A DNA stretch of 64,000 nt from Lycocorax pyrrhopterus obiensis (Eukaryota; Chordata; Aves; Passeriformes; Paradisaeidae). The position numbers and the translations under genes are program-made. Numbering within the stretch: the stretch's first letter is position 1; the number at the start of each line of letters is the position of its first letter. Positions 1 through 13,560 of the stretch are shown here, one piece after another. Below the pieces are notes generated by a model. It searched no databases, was not told the origin of the DNA, and saw nothing but the letters and a program-made list of their open reading frames with translations. The stretch is from the NCBI GenBank assembly GCA_014706295.1, contig JACSVZ010000016.1, positions 9,901,168-9,965,167 of the forward strand, given 5' to 3'.

Positions 1-3000
1 CACACACCTGACAATCTGACCAAACAACTCCACTGGACTTTGATGTAAGGGTGAGCCTGCAGGCAGACAAACAGATTGCTTCAGCTCACATCTCTCTTTC
101 TGGCATTTTTGTCTTTCTTCAAGAATCAACTTGGATAAAAGCAAATCTCTTGAGAGGAAAAATATGTTTCCATTTAGTGAGGGACCATCCTTTATCCATC
201 CTCAGACTGAGAAAGGAGTAGCATTGAGCTCTAGGACAAGAAAAGGAATGCATAAATGTTGAACTGGCTGATGAGCAGCATTTCTACGGGAAGGCAGGAA
301 GAGGGGGGTTTCAAAGAAAGCACATTTTGGGTGTACAACAGGAAAATTATAACTGCTTTGGAAATTATTCCCAAGAAAACTTACTGTTTAGAGGCAAAAG
401 TCTCACTGGGGGAAGAAGAAGCACCATGGGTTACAGGAGAGATTCAGAGAAGGCAGCCAAGCTGCCTGGATTCACAGAGGCACTGTCGCATAAAGCCACA
501 TATAGCCAACTGGCCTCCCAGCCTCCACTCCCAGATAGAAATAGACCTCTGGGATGTAACAGGGGAGGGGGCAGACCAAAAAGGAGGAATTACCCTCCCC
601 CTGGCCTGTGCTAGATTTGTCTGCAGGCACAAGCAGTCACGGGGTCTGTGAAGCAATAAGATAATGTGACATGGCAGAGCTTAAAAATAACATTGCTGAT
701 TGGAAAACATCAGTGTCCATTACGTGGGACAAACTCCTGGGGCTACATGCAAAAAGCTTCCAAAGTTCTCTGTGAGGGGAGTCCAGATCTTGAAAGGTGG
801 ATAGCAACAGCAAATCACTTGTGGAAAAAAGACACTTCCCAGGTTTATTCAGTCATCCAGAGAATACTCTGAAACTGCCTGTTACATCAGGCTCCAAAGC
901 AAGGACACACTGACGTCTCCAACATGTGCATTTCTACAGGTAATTAGATATTATTAAAGTGTTTCGCTATATAACAAAGGAGGTCAGGAGAGTCAGGGTG
1001 TTTGGGATTAAAAGTGTTTCAGGCATGGATGTAGCTGAAGAAAAAGTTGTTTCTACATGACCCAAAATAAGTTATAATAAAATAGTATAGGATTTCTTTG
1101 CATGTACTGAATAGTGGGTAATTTCATAACTTCCAATACCCATACTTTAGACAAGCTTTTACAAACCAAATTCAATGAGTTCTGCTCAAGGGACTCTTGC
1201 AACACTGTGGAGCATGCAATATCCACAGGTATTGCAACATCTAATTGCAAAATAAAGGCTGTTTGCCTCCAAATCTCATGTTCTCCTTCCAGCCAACAGT
1301 GACAATGTTACATAGAGATGATTTTCGTTTGGATTAGCGAGTTGAATCAGCTCAATAGTCGTCTGACAGGCACCCAACATACCCAGGTCAAGGAAAATAG
1401 CAGAATTGCAAGGCCAGGAGCTAAGAAGGGGAGCAAGACCTCTCCTACCTGTAATACTGAACTGTTAGCACAGCTACTTCTGGCACTGCAGTGCTGCTCA
1501 CGAGCTGTTCAGCTGTCCCATTGGTTAGAGGCAAGAGTTCTGCAAGTCACTTCTGTGCCCAGTGCTCCAATGTGGACAGGAAAACAATGCTGCACCCACC
1601 ACATGTTGTGGCTACACTTCTAAAGAATCAGGGAGAAGCAAAATTGTTGTAAACGTTTATTGGCACAGAAAAAATACCCCAATTATCTGTGAGTGACAAG
1701 CTAACAAAGGGAGTTTTTAAATACTCCGATTCAGAAATCAAGAACAGCAGTTCTCTACCACTGACCACAGAACAGCAGGAATCTTGAAACAACTCAGACA
1801 ATGCAAGGTTTGCTGGTACCTCTTTCCTTTCCTCCTTGTTCTTGGCTGATCCCTATGCTCTGATCACCTTGCACTGCACGCTTCCTGTTTTTCTTCTATA
1901 TATTCTAGTCAACTTCTGCTTTTCCCTCAAACTTCCAGGCCAGAATTACTGGAAGGGGAGCCTCACTATACCTTCTTACAGAGAGAAAAAACATAGCACT
2001 GAACCATTTTATGTGATAAAATGAGCACAGCCCCTGGTGATCAAAGGAGAAAATCAGCATCTTCCAGAAGAGTTCGGAGTGGGACCCAGCTGAAGGTCAG
2101 AGGGCTCTGGAGGAGCCCTGAGTGCAGGGCTCAGTGACACAGCCAGGCAGACCTGCTGGCTGGCAGGTGCAGATGGAGGACTTCTATTCCTGCATAATGT
2201 TATTCCTCTCTCCCCTATGCCTCCTGCTCCAGGTGCCACCTGGGCAGCCCTGCTCCGTCTGTGGCAGGAGCACTACTAATTATCCAGTTCAGCTCATGGG
2301 CATGGCAGAACACTTAATTTCAGTTGTGAACTCTTACAAATTAAGTAGGTTGAACAAGCCATGGTGGACCACCAGAGCTGATGTGGGGAAAGCAGTGGGG
2401 AACAAGAAGGTGGGAGGTGCAGGATTGGTCCCTCTCACCTGATAAACTGAGCAACATCATCAAACTGTGTGACTTCTTCTGGTGGAGACTGTACCAGGTC
2501 TCTCTTTGTATCTCTGCATTGTTCTGTCACTGGGCACTCAGACACTCTCAAGTAAGGGTGAGAGGAAGAAGTTACCTGATCAATCAAGTATTTCCTTCAG
2601 CTGCAGTTCTTTTTCCTACAGGAAGCCCTGGCTTGTATAAACCACTCAAGAAGCAAACATCAAAGGACTCCTCTATCACTTAGTCAGGATAATAGACTGT
2701 ACTTGAACTCTACCCAGTGAAGTGAAACTTCTTAAACTGAGAGCTGAAGTTTAATTTGTTATTCCTGGCAAACTGCCCAAGAGGAAATGGATCCAGGGCA
2801 GAAGTTTGTTTGTTAGATAGCAGTGAGAGATTGACACTTTTATAATAAGCCACAAAAGCAGGCAGAATAGAAAGAGCTGCTGAAACTACTGATTATTATA
2901 AGATCTGCTCCTAATGCTGCATCAGTTACAAGATCTCCTTTTAGTAATTGTCAAATAATGGAAATAAGAGACCGTGAAACATCAGTAAGGAAAGAGTTTG

Positions 3001-5499
3001 AGCAGAGATTGTGCACATGAGGCTGATTCAAAAGAATAGGAGGAAAAAGCACAAAATCAGCTGCAGCAAGTCCTTTACAGACTGGAATCCTTCACTAAAG
3101 ATGAAAGGTACTGACTGCCAGTTCAGTCCATTGTATATCCGTCCATACGCTGCCCACCAGAGTCAAAAATGTGGTGCAAGGAGCTCTCAGTTGTTTGATA
3201 AGGTAGGCTACAACACAGCCAGGATCTCACTCCTGTGTGTTGTCCTGTAGCTCTGTTGCCCCTATGTCTCGAGATACATAAGCTCATGAACCCTCTCCCC
3301 TACTGTGGCACAGCCTCAGGCACACCAAGCTCCAGAAAGCCAACAGAAAACATGGGCTGTGGTGAACAGATAGCAAAATGGTTTCACTGCACTGAAATTC
3401 TTTGGTTTGTTTTTCAAAACAACCAACTGCGCCTGACAGACACACCTTAAGCAAAAACATCACATGAACTTTACCCAGTCATCTCTCAGGTGAGCTCAAT
3501 TAAGATATCATCTTCTAAATAAGAAATCTGAAGTTGCTTTTTCACTTTGGGATATATGAGGGTTACCTCTTTATTATATATTAACAGTAAAAGTATTCCA
3601 TGGTAACACATGCCATTTTGGAATCTCCTTTACTGTCAGTAATTTACAAGCTGCATTAAGACAGACAATTTAAACTAATGAAAGCTCCCAACAAGAGCAA
3701 AGCAGTGCATTTACCATAAATACCAAGAGGCTTCATCCCTTCAGGCAATTTTTTTTATATTTTTTTCCACTTCACTATGCCTGGAGCACAGTTTAAGGAG
3801 CTGATTAGGTATATAGATTTAAGAACAACTACAAATATTAAGAAATACTACTGGGCACATTTGGTAGTGACTCTTCCGAAGTTCCTTGCACAGATTTTGC
3901 AATGTGGAAGAATTCTAAATATTGTTACACCCTTTCCTTGATATTTTGTTCCTTTGGTAAAGCATTTTATTTGGAAAGGCTTTATCTAAAGGTTAAACAG
4001 TCCCCATGCAATCTCTGAATGAAACAGAAAAGCGTGTTTAGACATCTGGTCCCAACTGCCAGTGTCCCATACCTGCCAAAGCTCCCAGGCTGTGTGGACA
4101 CTGGCAGCTCCCAGAGTACATTTGCCACCAAGTCCTGTCCTTCCATGGGGACAAGGCAGATGTGGATCCAGCCTCAGACCCTGCAGAGATGCAGCGGAGA
4201 GTTTTCCGCTGTCTGGACCATGAATGCTGCTATAGACATTCCTCATCTTTCAAAGAATAAAAAGCAAAGCACATGGAATCATCCTGTGGATCAGCCTAAG
4301 GCCTTGAGCTGCCAAGCTGAGCCATCCTGGCTCTGCCATACACCACAAGAACAGACACAACGTGAACACTGTCCAAATATATCTCCTGTAGTTTCTGCCT
4401 GGGTCTTGGCGAGATTCTGTCTTGGGAAGGAAAGATTCATCAATAAGCATTCATCTGTAATTAAGCAAATAGGCTATTGGACAAATTTAACAGCAAATAC
4501 CTAAAAAATTATTTTTATACCATAAGAAGACAAAAAGAGAAACAGGAAAGCATGAAATCATATTTTGGCTTTCTGCACAAGAACCACAGAATAAATCATA
4601 TGCTGTTGATACATTGCTTTCAGATTCTCACCCAATAGTTATTATGACCAAATCTACAGCAACTCTGTATGTAAAAACAGAGCAATGAGGCTGATGGAGA
4701 CTGTTTGGTTCTCAGAGCCAAGATAGCTGTAAACAGGTAGCATCTTTACCTTTAAATTAACAGTTTTAGCTAATTGGGCTGTCACTTTTCCAGCTGCAAA
4801 CCACTAAGCATTTGCCTCCTAAGCTCAGGGAAAAAGCCTCCAGAGACTGTGAGTCAGTGAATGAAAACTGTTTTGGGTCCCATGGCAAGGAAAGTACTTT
4901 GCTCTCAAAAATAGATACATTTCTTGTGGGAAAAAACAGCCCAGCTCCTTCCTCTCCCATAGATAACAATGCAAAATGTCAGACACCTCCCAGGCTCTGC
5001 TCCCAGGAGATCAATAGCATTGCAGTCACTACTTTGGTGGGTTTTTTTCCCTAAAGGTTAATTCATATCTAACCAAAAATCGTGACCCAACAGTTCACTG
5101 CTTATGGGAGCATGAGGTGTGGAACATAAGGCTGCCAATAGTGTTGAACTGCTACAGCTGCAAAAAGCTACAGCAGGATTTGAGCACTTGGAAGACACAA
5201 AGCTGGGGTGGGAGACAGGTAAAGATTGGAAGCAGGGAAGCAGGCAGGGCCTGTGTTCAGTGCACAACAGTGAGAGGCTCCAAAGCAAGGGGAGGAGGTT
5301 GCATTCAGGAAAAACCCACCTGCTGGCTTGTGTTTGCAGCAGAAAGCCCATGGGATGCATTCACTGTGTTGACAGCATGTCCTGCACGTTGGGGACTGCA
5401 CAGTGACAGTGGAGCAATGTGGAATGAAACGCTAAAGATCACATTCAAGAGTAAAAAGTGTGCCATGTGCACATTTTTAATGCAAAGGCTTTCACTCAG
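1..5499. other. Intergenic sequence, no gene recognised
   Basis: The sequence is AT-rich and of high complexity, with many stops in all frames. I looked for exon-like segments, repeats and RNA genes and found none I can support. A 161-codon frame at 4,019-4,504 has no recognisable features. Confidence 0.6.
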
Positions 5500-5760
5500 A
5501 GGGTTTGGTGAGTGCAGCGTACGAGCACCTGGGGCCCTCGCACAGTATCAGCTCTGCCAGAGCCACCGGGCCAGAGCCCTGTGCTGCTGGCTGCCACCTG
5601 CTGCAGGGCACAGCAGCCAGGGGGCTGAGCCCTGCTGGGAAACGGCACAGAGGATCTGCCACCACCGCCCAGCAGCACTGCCACCCCTCTGTGTCACAGC
5701 ACGGCTTCAGGACCCTTCTGGTCCCCTGCACTGCACCTCACACCTGTACTAACTTTGTGC
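5500..5760. other. GC-rich, CpG-poor patch
   Basis: The composition is rich in CTG/CAG words with few CpGs. An open frame of 211 codons (5,117-5,752 plus, beginning with GTG and not ATG) runs into it. Its translation is a mix of cysteine-, alanine- and proline-rich sequence with no domain, no flanking splice logic and no signal peptide. I regard the frame as a by-product of the base composition. Confidence 0.5.
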
Positions 5761-7404
5761 TGAGATCGCAGGCAGCCACATCTAGGGCAGGGGCAGAAGC
5801 AGAAGCAAGGACAGATGTGAGGACGCTCCCCAGAGGTGATCCCGGTCCATTATTCTCATTTCACTAGATAAATCCTACACCAAATAGCCAGGAAAAAAAA
5901 GAAAAAAATCCCAGCCAGGCAGTTAAACTGAACCACAGGCTGTGCAGTACCACAGCAGGCTCCACAAAGCTCTTGCAGTCCCAGGGGAGTAAGAAAAGGG
6001 GGAGGAAACATCACAAGAGATGACTTTGCTTACTCACATCATTGGTGCAGACACACTTGTTTACATTTGATTGGCCTCATCTAAACTTTGCTGGAGGTTG
6101 ACCATAATATTTACAAGCTGAAAGAACAATTATGTAGCTGAGAGCAGCTAAATGGAACAAAACAAAACCAGAGACACAGAAATCATGTCATTTGCTAAAG
6201 TCGAAAAAACAAACTGAGCCATCAGACCACACATCTGCCTCACGCTATATAAATTTACACCGTGGTACTATTTGTGCTGCTTTACTGCTATATGGATGTT
6301 CTTTGAGTTTATAAACACTTATAGTGCTTATGTGCTCCATGTACTTATTTGTACCATAAAAATTTATATGGAAGGATATTTCCTATGCCTCATCTGTTTG
6401 TTTACAGAGTCCACCTTTAAAAGACCAATATTCTTCCCTCTGGGGCCTGTTTACAGTCTGCACCTGTGATGGTTTCTTCAGTTTCAACCTCATGGGCTGT
6501 ATTTCTTACATAACTGTTTTCCCTCTTTCAGACACCATTAATCATCCCTCCGTCAAGATCTTCTTCCCACACCAGGCTTTACTGTACATTCCTTGCATTT
6601 TCGTACCATGATGTCAGTACAGAATGGAACAAAGATAAGAATTGCTCAAGATTTTCCTTCAAATGATCCTGTTTCTACAAAGCTATATATAAAATAAAAC
6701 CCTCATACTCACCATGGAATTTGGGAAGGACCAGGCTTGGGGATTTGTGATTTTCTCATATTCCATATCCTTATTTCTTGAAAACTAAATGCAAAATTAT
6801 TTTGGAAAAATGAGTGCAGAAGTAGTACGGGGACCAAAGCAAGCACAACTCAGCTTTGTAATCGATGGTAGAGCAACTAGGCAAGTATGTAAATTACACT
6901 GCAAATGTTTTGAAAATAGTTTGTCAACTATGCTTGGAAAATTATGACTTTTTTTTTTCACACTTTTCAATGTTTGGAAAAGTGAGATTGTTGCATGCAT
7001 TTAACACCTTTTCGCCACTGCAAATGACTTAGAATAGTAAGAAGAAAAGAGTGCCGAGATGCTATTTCCATTCATTTGCATGTTTCAGAGATAGGATGGA
7101 CTCCAAATTTTTAATTATCATTTTCCTTTTGTGAAAGAAAGCAAACTCTATTAATCTGTCGAATCCCTATTCCTGGGCAAACATTCACCCTACTGTGGTT
7201 TTATTGGACTCAAAGTAGGTATCTTCCAACTAAGTAAAGATCTCTGCCTTTTTTTGTTGTAACACTAACACTGTAAAGACTCCACGTAACATCACAGCAA
7301 AGCATCAGAGGAGCAGTGTTGTAACATATCTGGCTGTCAGACATCACCTATAAAAATACCCAGGCAGCTCTGTTCTTCTCTTGGAGGGAAGAAGAGAGCT
7401 GTTC
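5761..7404. other. Intergenic sequence, nothing recognised
   Basis: AT-rich, with scattered short T and A runs. No splice-flanked open frame, RNA gene or repeat family is seen. Confidence 0.6.
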
Positions 7405-7600
7405 AGGCAGAACAATATTTGTTTTATTGACAGATTTTAATGTTATCTGTTACCCACCAGTGGGCTCCATTTGCAGTTTTCATCATAGAGTAATTGCTTA
7501 TTAGAGACATTAGCAGGTTGTTTATTTGAAAACTATTATGCTAATAAGCAACAATCATATTAGCAAGGTGTGCTCTTTACAACTTTATTTGTTTATCCTC
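7405..7600. promoter_or_regulatory. Candidate conserved non-coding element (homeodomain/FOX/SOX-rich)
   Basis: This is an AT-rich, repeat-free block of about 200 bp with several developmental factor motifs: a SOX-type AACAAT at 7,411-7,416, a MEIS-type TGACAG at 7,428-7,433, a homeodomain-like TAATTG near 7,491, a FOX-type TGTTTATTT at 7,519-7,527, and ATGCTAATAAG near 7,539. It has no open frame of note. Short AT-rich motifs are common by chance, so this is a composition-based suggestion only. Confidence 0.25.
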
Positions 7601-10600
7601 AGGGACTAAACTTCTGAAACCCCAAACCTTTTGTTACACACTGAAAGATTTGGAAGTAAAATGTCTGAAGTTTTTTATTCATGTCTGAGAAATTTGTCCA
7701 ATAATAATCAGTAGTTTTATTGCTGTCATAAATAACAGGAGCTGCCTATGACAGAAAGATGCTCACAGGATTGAAGGCTATTCTGTACACAACCATTTAC
7801 TTGCTAAGCAGTCTGGAAAAATTATGTTGCTGCTGTATTTGCATATTTTCTTATTACAAATGTTACCATAGCTATAACATACCAACTTTAGTATATTATT
7901 AAACCCAAAGGGAAGGAAGAAACTGATTGTAGCATAGCTTCCAAGGCTCTGGGAAAGCACCTGTTTCCCTTATCCTTTGAGCCTTAGGGGCTTTTTAACC
8001 TCGGACTCACCAATAAACTCCCTTAATGATGACCTAGATGGGATCAGTTATATTTACACATCCCAAGATTTCTAACAAACCAACAAGTACTTACAGCACA
8101 TTTTCACTCTTGCCAGAAAATGCTTTCACCATTGGCACAGCTGAATTTTTTGCTATGCTGCTGCTGTTCATTATTTTGCTGTGCTGAGCGTTATTTGTAC
8201 TATACACAGTATCACTTTCAGGCAAAAATTAAGAAAGCAGTCTTGCAATGGGTAGTGCCCACAAGCAGAGTAGAGTTGCAGATTCCAACCTGACTGCATA
8301 CCAAAGCAACAAGACATTATTATTTATATTCCAGTAGCACACAGACCCAAATTTGGGATCACAGCCCAATGTGATTAGGTGCAATGTATACACGTAAGTA
8401 AACATCCCAAACCGAGAGGATCATATGTAAAATGATGACAAAAAACCAAACCAAAACAAAAATCAGGGGGAAAAAAATAGCAAGCAAAAAAAGAAGAGAA
8501 AGCAAACCACAGAGCAGGAGAAGAAAAAAAGAAAAGAACCACTTGCATGGGGACTGACCTAACACAACTCAGCTCACCTCTTGCCTGTGGCTCGCTTTGG
8601 CAGTCATTGAGTGGAGGATGTGGCTTTGGATTAAGTAATCAGACAAGTCTGTGTAAAAATGGAAACAGAACAGGCTGGATTTTGTTATGCAAATATAAAG
8701 ATATTAAGTACTCTAAGTATCAGTGTATTTCCCTTCTCCCTTTTTCTATGTATATACAGACCTGCATGTGTGTTCATGTGTGACTCATAATAAAGTTAAT
8801 TTAATCTTATTGCAGTGTAAGTAAAAAGCTGAAAGAGGAGGTAACAATGCAGGGAATCAGACATGTTGTATCAAAATCACATGTGTCTGTGGGCTGGAGT
8901 CCAAAGCCAGCAATCCTGGTATATTTTGGAAACTTTAGTCTTGAAATTGAGTGAGCACACCCAGATACTACCTGAACTTCCACTTCACTGACTTCATATG
9001 AGGAAAGAGGGGCAGAAGGAGATAAATTCTTATACCCAAACTAAAATTTCTTGCAGTCGTCTCTATAACTGTGTAGAGGCAAACTGTAACAGCAAAGAAC
9101 AGAGAAATACATAAAAGGCACAATGTTTTGTTCTGAAGCCTCAGCTACTCTTCAGGAAGGAGACATATCGCTTTACACAATACTTTACAAATCAGTGCTT
9201 CCTTCAAAACATGGGAGATCCTGCTTCAGTGCTGCCTTTGTGCCAGAAAAGTCTCTCTGAGTAAAGGCTGCTTCACTTCATAGCATGTGCAGAGTTCCTA
9301 GGGCTGAAAGCTCTGCTCAGTATCTGTGACTGGGTGCCCTTCCAGCCAGCCCCCTGCTCTGCCTGGTACTCAGCCCCCCTCAGCTATGCCAGAGGATCCT
9401 GTCTGTGCCAAAGGACTTCCCTGCATCTGGAGTGGCAGGATAAAAGCCAGTTTCAGACAGCTGAGAGCACACAAGAGCATGTGATGTAGTCTCATACTTT
9501 AGCAGACCATTTCAGCAACCCCTTAAAACAGGCCTGTGCCCAGTAGGGTTCACCCTTTAAGTCTTTAGTGTAAATTGCAGTGTATACCCTTCTCGTGTGT
9601 GCTTCAGCAGTATGCCGGGCTCACAACACCTGATCCAGCAGAACCAGGAGCAGGACAGTCCCTTCTGCTCATCTTTGCCCGCCCCAGATTTTGCAGGCTG
9701 CCCATTTCACTCTGCCAACACACAAGGGTGGCAGCCTAGGGGTGACAGCTTTCTAACCTCTTCCTCAGCTACTTACATCAGCTGGCAGAAATTCTTCAGA
9801 GATGGCAAGAGGGCTAGATATTTACAAGTGGTGTTTATTTTTCTGGAATAGCATATGCGGCCAGCTGCATGTTCTCTTCATCAAAAAGTCTTGTGATCTG
9901 AATACCCTTAAGCCACTCTCCTGTGTCTCTTGTCCCTCTTGATCAACTTTAAAACAAAAAGAACACTCTGCCACTTCATGGTGTGCTCTTACAAGCACGG
10001 TCTTGTTTGTTAGTGCATAGTGGGAGTATGGGATGGCTTTGAGAAGAGCTCTCTGTTCCAGCAAGTTTATATTTGAAGGTGACAGTAATGAATGGGATCA
10101 GCCTGTTTCTCACTTGCAGGGGCTGAGCCTCAGGCTGAGATGGGCAGTGCAGGGAGGCAGATTTGTGTCCAGCTGTGCTCCAACACTATGGCTTTAGGGC
10201 CCTTCTCTAGGACTCTCTCTCGCTCCAGGTCATTGGTAAGAGAACCTGCATGTGAGGTTTTTCTTGTTTCCCATCTAAAATCTACTGACTGTAGCTGTGG
10301 TCACAGTCTGGCTTAGGAAGAGAGCTGTGCTGGCTTCACACACAAGGGACTACAAGTGAAAAAATATCAGCAATGCCACAGTAGACAGGAACAGGTGAGC
10401 TGAGGCCTCATCATGCACCCAGAAACACCTGAGGGAAGCGAAGCCAGGCTCAGGCAGCTCCAAAGCCCTGCACTCTGCACTCCTGTCACCTCCCCTTGCA
10501 GCTGGGCTGCTTGGGCCCTACTGCTTTTGCACAGGGTGTGACAGAGAGGGACACCCCTCCACCCTGCACACTGCCCACCCACTGTGACACCACCTCCTCA

Positions 10601-12659
10601 CTCCTCTGTCTCACCCCAGTGCAGCTGTTGGATGGGACGGCAGTGTCCCCAGGAGATACTGTAAGTCTGGCTGGAAAGTTCCAGGTGTAGAGGGGAATGG
10701 GAGCACCACATCTCTGAACAACTGCAATGAGCCATGATGGCTCAAAATTGCCATTTTAATTCTTGCCCAGCAAAGTAAAGCTTGCACAGAATACATTGCT
10801 GAAAATAACTCTTTTTTCCTCCACTCTTTCCAATATCTTTTTTTCTTCCGGTTTTGCTTGGTTTTATTTTTAGGCTGGTTTTAGTGTCCAGCAAGACTAG
10901 AGGAGCAGAGAAGGTGGGGATTTTTCCTGCTGTTCAAGAGGACTGAGCAGCCCCAAACCTCTCAACTCTAGTTTTGCATTACTGCCCTGCCTTCCTCTTG
11001 GGGATAGACTCAGCAGCACTGTTTGGGTTATGTGCTGGATACAGACTTAGTTCTCCTCCATTCTGCTGTTCCTGCAACTCCATTAAATTTCCACTGGGTA
11101 TTTGAAAACAACATTATATATGTATATACACACATACACACAGACACATAAAACAGAGCTCTTAAAAAGAGTTTACATCCAGGGAGGAAGCCAGCATTGA
11201 TTTCTTTAAATTCAAGTAACTCCTGACTTCTGAAGGAGTTCATGTGTCTGAGAAGCAGCAGTGGAAATTTGTCTTTCAGTGCTTCTGCTTATCATTTATC
11301 AAGGTTCTGGAGTACATTCACATCTTTGTAAGGGCCTGAAGAAGCTTCACTAAAAAGCCTTGTTCCCATTAGCAGATCTGTGAAATTGTCTGAGAGACTG
11401 ACATATGGCACTGCAGACAGATGTACCACATTCATTGGTCCTTGCTCCCCAGCTCCCCAGCTGCAGCACTCAGCTCCCATGCAGCATCACTGCTGCTAAA
11501 GCCTTGGCATTTTATCCACTCGCTCACTTGTCACAACGCAGAATGAGTCTGTGAAGCACTAATATTTTTAAGCAAACACAGGAGCTCCCAGGACTAAGGA
11601 GGGATCTGGCACAGATGAGACATGACAGTTTGGGTGATGGCCTGAGTGGTGAGAAGCTCAGGTAGCGCACACACTGTGAACCTGCAAATGTGCTGCTGAT
11701 GTCCAAGGAAAAAAGGCTGCTGCCATAAATCACCTTGTCTGTGAAAATATTCTGAAATGACAGCATCAGCCTCTATATTTGAGAGATAAACCATCCAGTT
11801 CCTTTAGCCTCCCTCAAACTTTATCACAGACACAAAGAAAAAGGAAAGATAACAAAAAGAAATCTATCTGAGAAGCCATTTATTTTTATCAGCCTGGACT
11901 TCTGGGACACAGTTCATGCAATTTTGCCTCTGTACCATTCCCCTTCTTGGAGTCATCACACTTGGGCAGTAAAATATCTAATTTTAGTAATTGTCAAAAA
12001 ATTGGCAACTCCTGTATTTCTCAAAGAGTTGAATACGGTGTTAGGCTAAGCCACAATCTGGCACCCAGGTCAGGCTGGGGTTTTTTTCAAGAATTGCTTA
12101 AAGGCAGCCCCCAGAGATGGAGCACAGATACATGACTTGAACTAACTAGCACTGGAAGAAATATATTCAAAATGAATGAGGTAGTAGATAAACTTCCAGG
12201 ACAGAAATGTCCTTTGCTCTTTGCATTGAGAACAAAAAGGCAGGAACACAACAAGGACATTTATATACAGTGGGTGATGGAAAGGTTGGATTTACCTTTA
12301 CTTGCTTCTACTACTGCCTTTAACTGTCGGAGTTTCAGAGGAGGTGGATCCTTGTCCTGTTTTCCCAAACATCTGGGGCTCATGACTAACAACTCTGCAT
12401 GTTGTGTTGAGCAGCAGGGTGGTTTTCAATGCTCAACACCAAAATCTTCCAGGGCAACCTCTGGCCACCACTTCTGCTTCCACCTGCCAGGAAAGTACCA
12501 GCCCTGCACAAACTTGTGCAAACAAACCCTCTCAAACAGCAACAGCCACAAGTGAGCGTATTATAAATGGTAAAGGAGCACTGAACAGTTCTTTTCTAAC
12601 CAGAAAAAGGCTGCTGTCAAGTGATTTAATTTCCCTGCTAAATTGTATAGTAAAAAAGA
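7601..12659. other. Intergenic sequence with small GC-rich patches
   Basis: The patches near 9,300-9,420 and 10,380-10,700 are GC-rich but CpG-poor, and their open frames have no domain. Apart from the TA/CA repeat at 11,115 there is nothing I can name. Confidence 0.6.
11115..11150 (+). repeat. Imperfect TA/CA dinucleotide microsatellite
   Basis: A TATATATG block passes into TATACACACATACACACAGACACATA. It is an interrupted dinucleotide repeat and probably polymorphic. Confidence 0.8.
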
Positions 12660-13560
12660 AATTGCATGTAAAGACCATGTGACTGGGAACGAAAAGCCTC
12701 TCGTTGAAAGCTTTCATTTGCCCTTTATCACACTGTTTTGCTTCATATTCTATAAATAGCTCGTGTGCACTGTTTTTCCTTTTGGCCTCATAACTATGAA
12801 CTGGTTCCTCGCTGGCTTTGCAGAGTCTGAAGAAAATCTCTGGAGAATGCTGTAAGCATATTTGATAGAAGCTCACAAGTGGATTAATTTCAAAACAGGG
12901 GTCAGTTGGCATATTTAAAAATATATAATAATCAGAGCTGTTTGTAATAGACTCATCTCATTCTGCAGCAGAAATCAGGAATTGGAGTAGCTTGGTTTCT
13001 GCAATCTGATTTTAGTTACAGTTAGGCTGCAATTTATTTTTAGTAACAAACTGTTTCCCCGAGACAGATTCGGCTGCTCATTAGCATTGGGAGTCTTCTC
13101 TACAAAAAATATATTGTGAAATTTCCTTTTAGCTTTGACTAGGCCCACCCATTGAAACATAAACTCCGTTCTGCAAAGACAGAGAAGATTTGATTATCCA
13201 TCTTGTCATTGACAGACGATAAAGATACTGAAAATAAATTGTCCCTCTTCCCTAAATTTTTTACTTAGTATCACCACACAGTTTCCCTTTAAAAAGGCAG
13301 GGAAATCTGTTAATCTGCATTATGAGCTTAATGAAAAGCAGCATAATTGAAAAATTGTTGTAATGAAAGAGAGTAAAATACCACTTGTGTTGGATTTGTG
13401 ATTTTATACCACTCAACTACTTCATCAAAACATTGGCTGGGGGAATCCTCCACAGTGACTCCTCTAGATGTGTTAATTGGCAGGTTGAGATCCAAATCAT
13501 TGCCTTCACCAACTGATCTTTCCAGAGTGAGTTTATCTGCTTTGCTTCCCATTTCACCAC
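12660..13560. promoter_or_regulatory. Candidate conserved non-coding cluster
   Basis: The sequence is complex, free of simple repeats and AT-rich. It contains isolated CpG-containing words (GGGAACGAAAAGCC at 12,685, CCCGAGACAGATTCGGCTG near 13,058) and homeodomain-like CATTAGCATTGG near 13,079. The block separates roughly into 12,660-12,900, 12,930-13,150 and 13,330-13,500. A 126-codon open frame on the minus strand (12,912-12,532) crosses the first part but shows no motif and no matching splice sites, so I treat it as chance. Vertebrate intergenic conserved elements often look like this. I could not test conservation. Confidence 0.27.

Noticed and set aside
5117..5752. The longest open frame in the window (211 codons, plus strand)
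   Set aside because: It starts with GTG rather than ATG, runs into a GC-rich stop-poor patch, has no domain, signal peptide or splice context, and frames are open on the other strand too.
12175..12196. Let-7-like word TGAGGTAGTAG
   Set aside because: The match ends after 11 bases (followed by ATAAAC), and no complementary arm lies within 80 bp, so no precursor hairpin can form.
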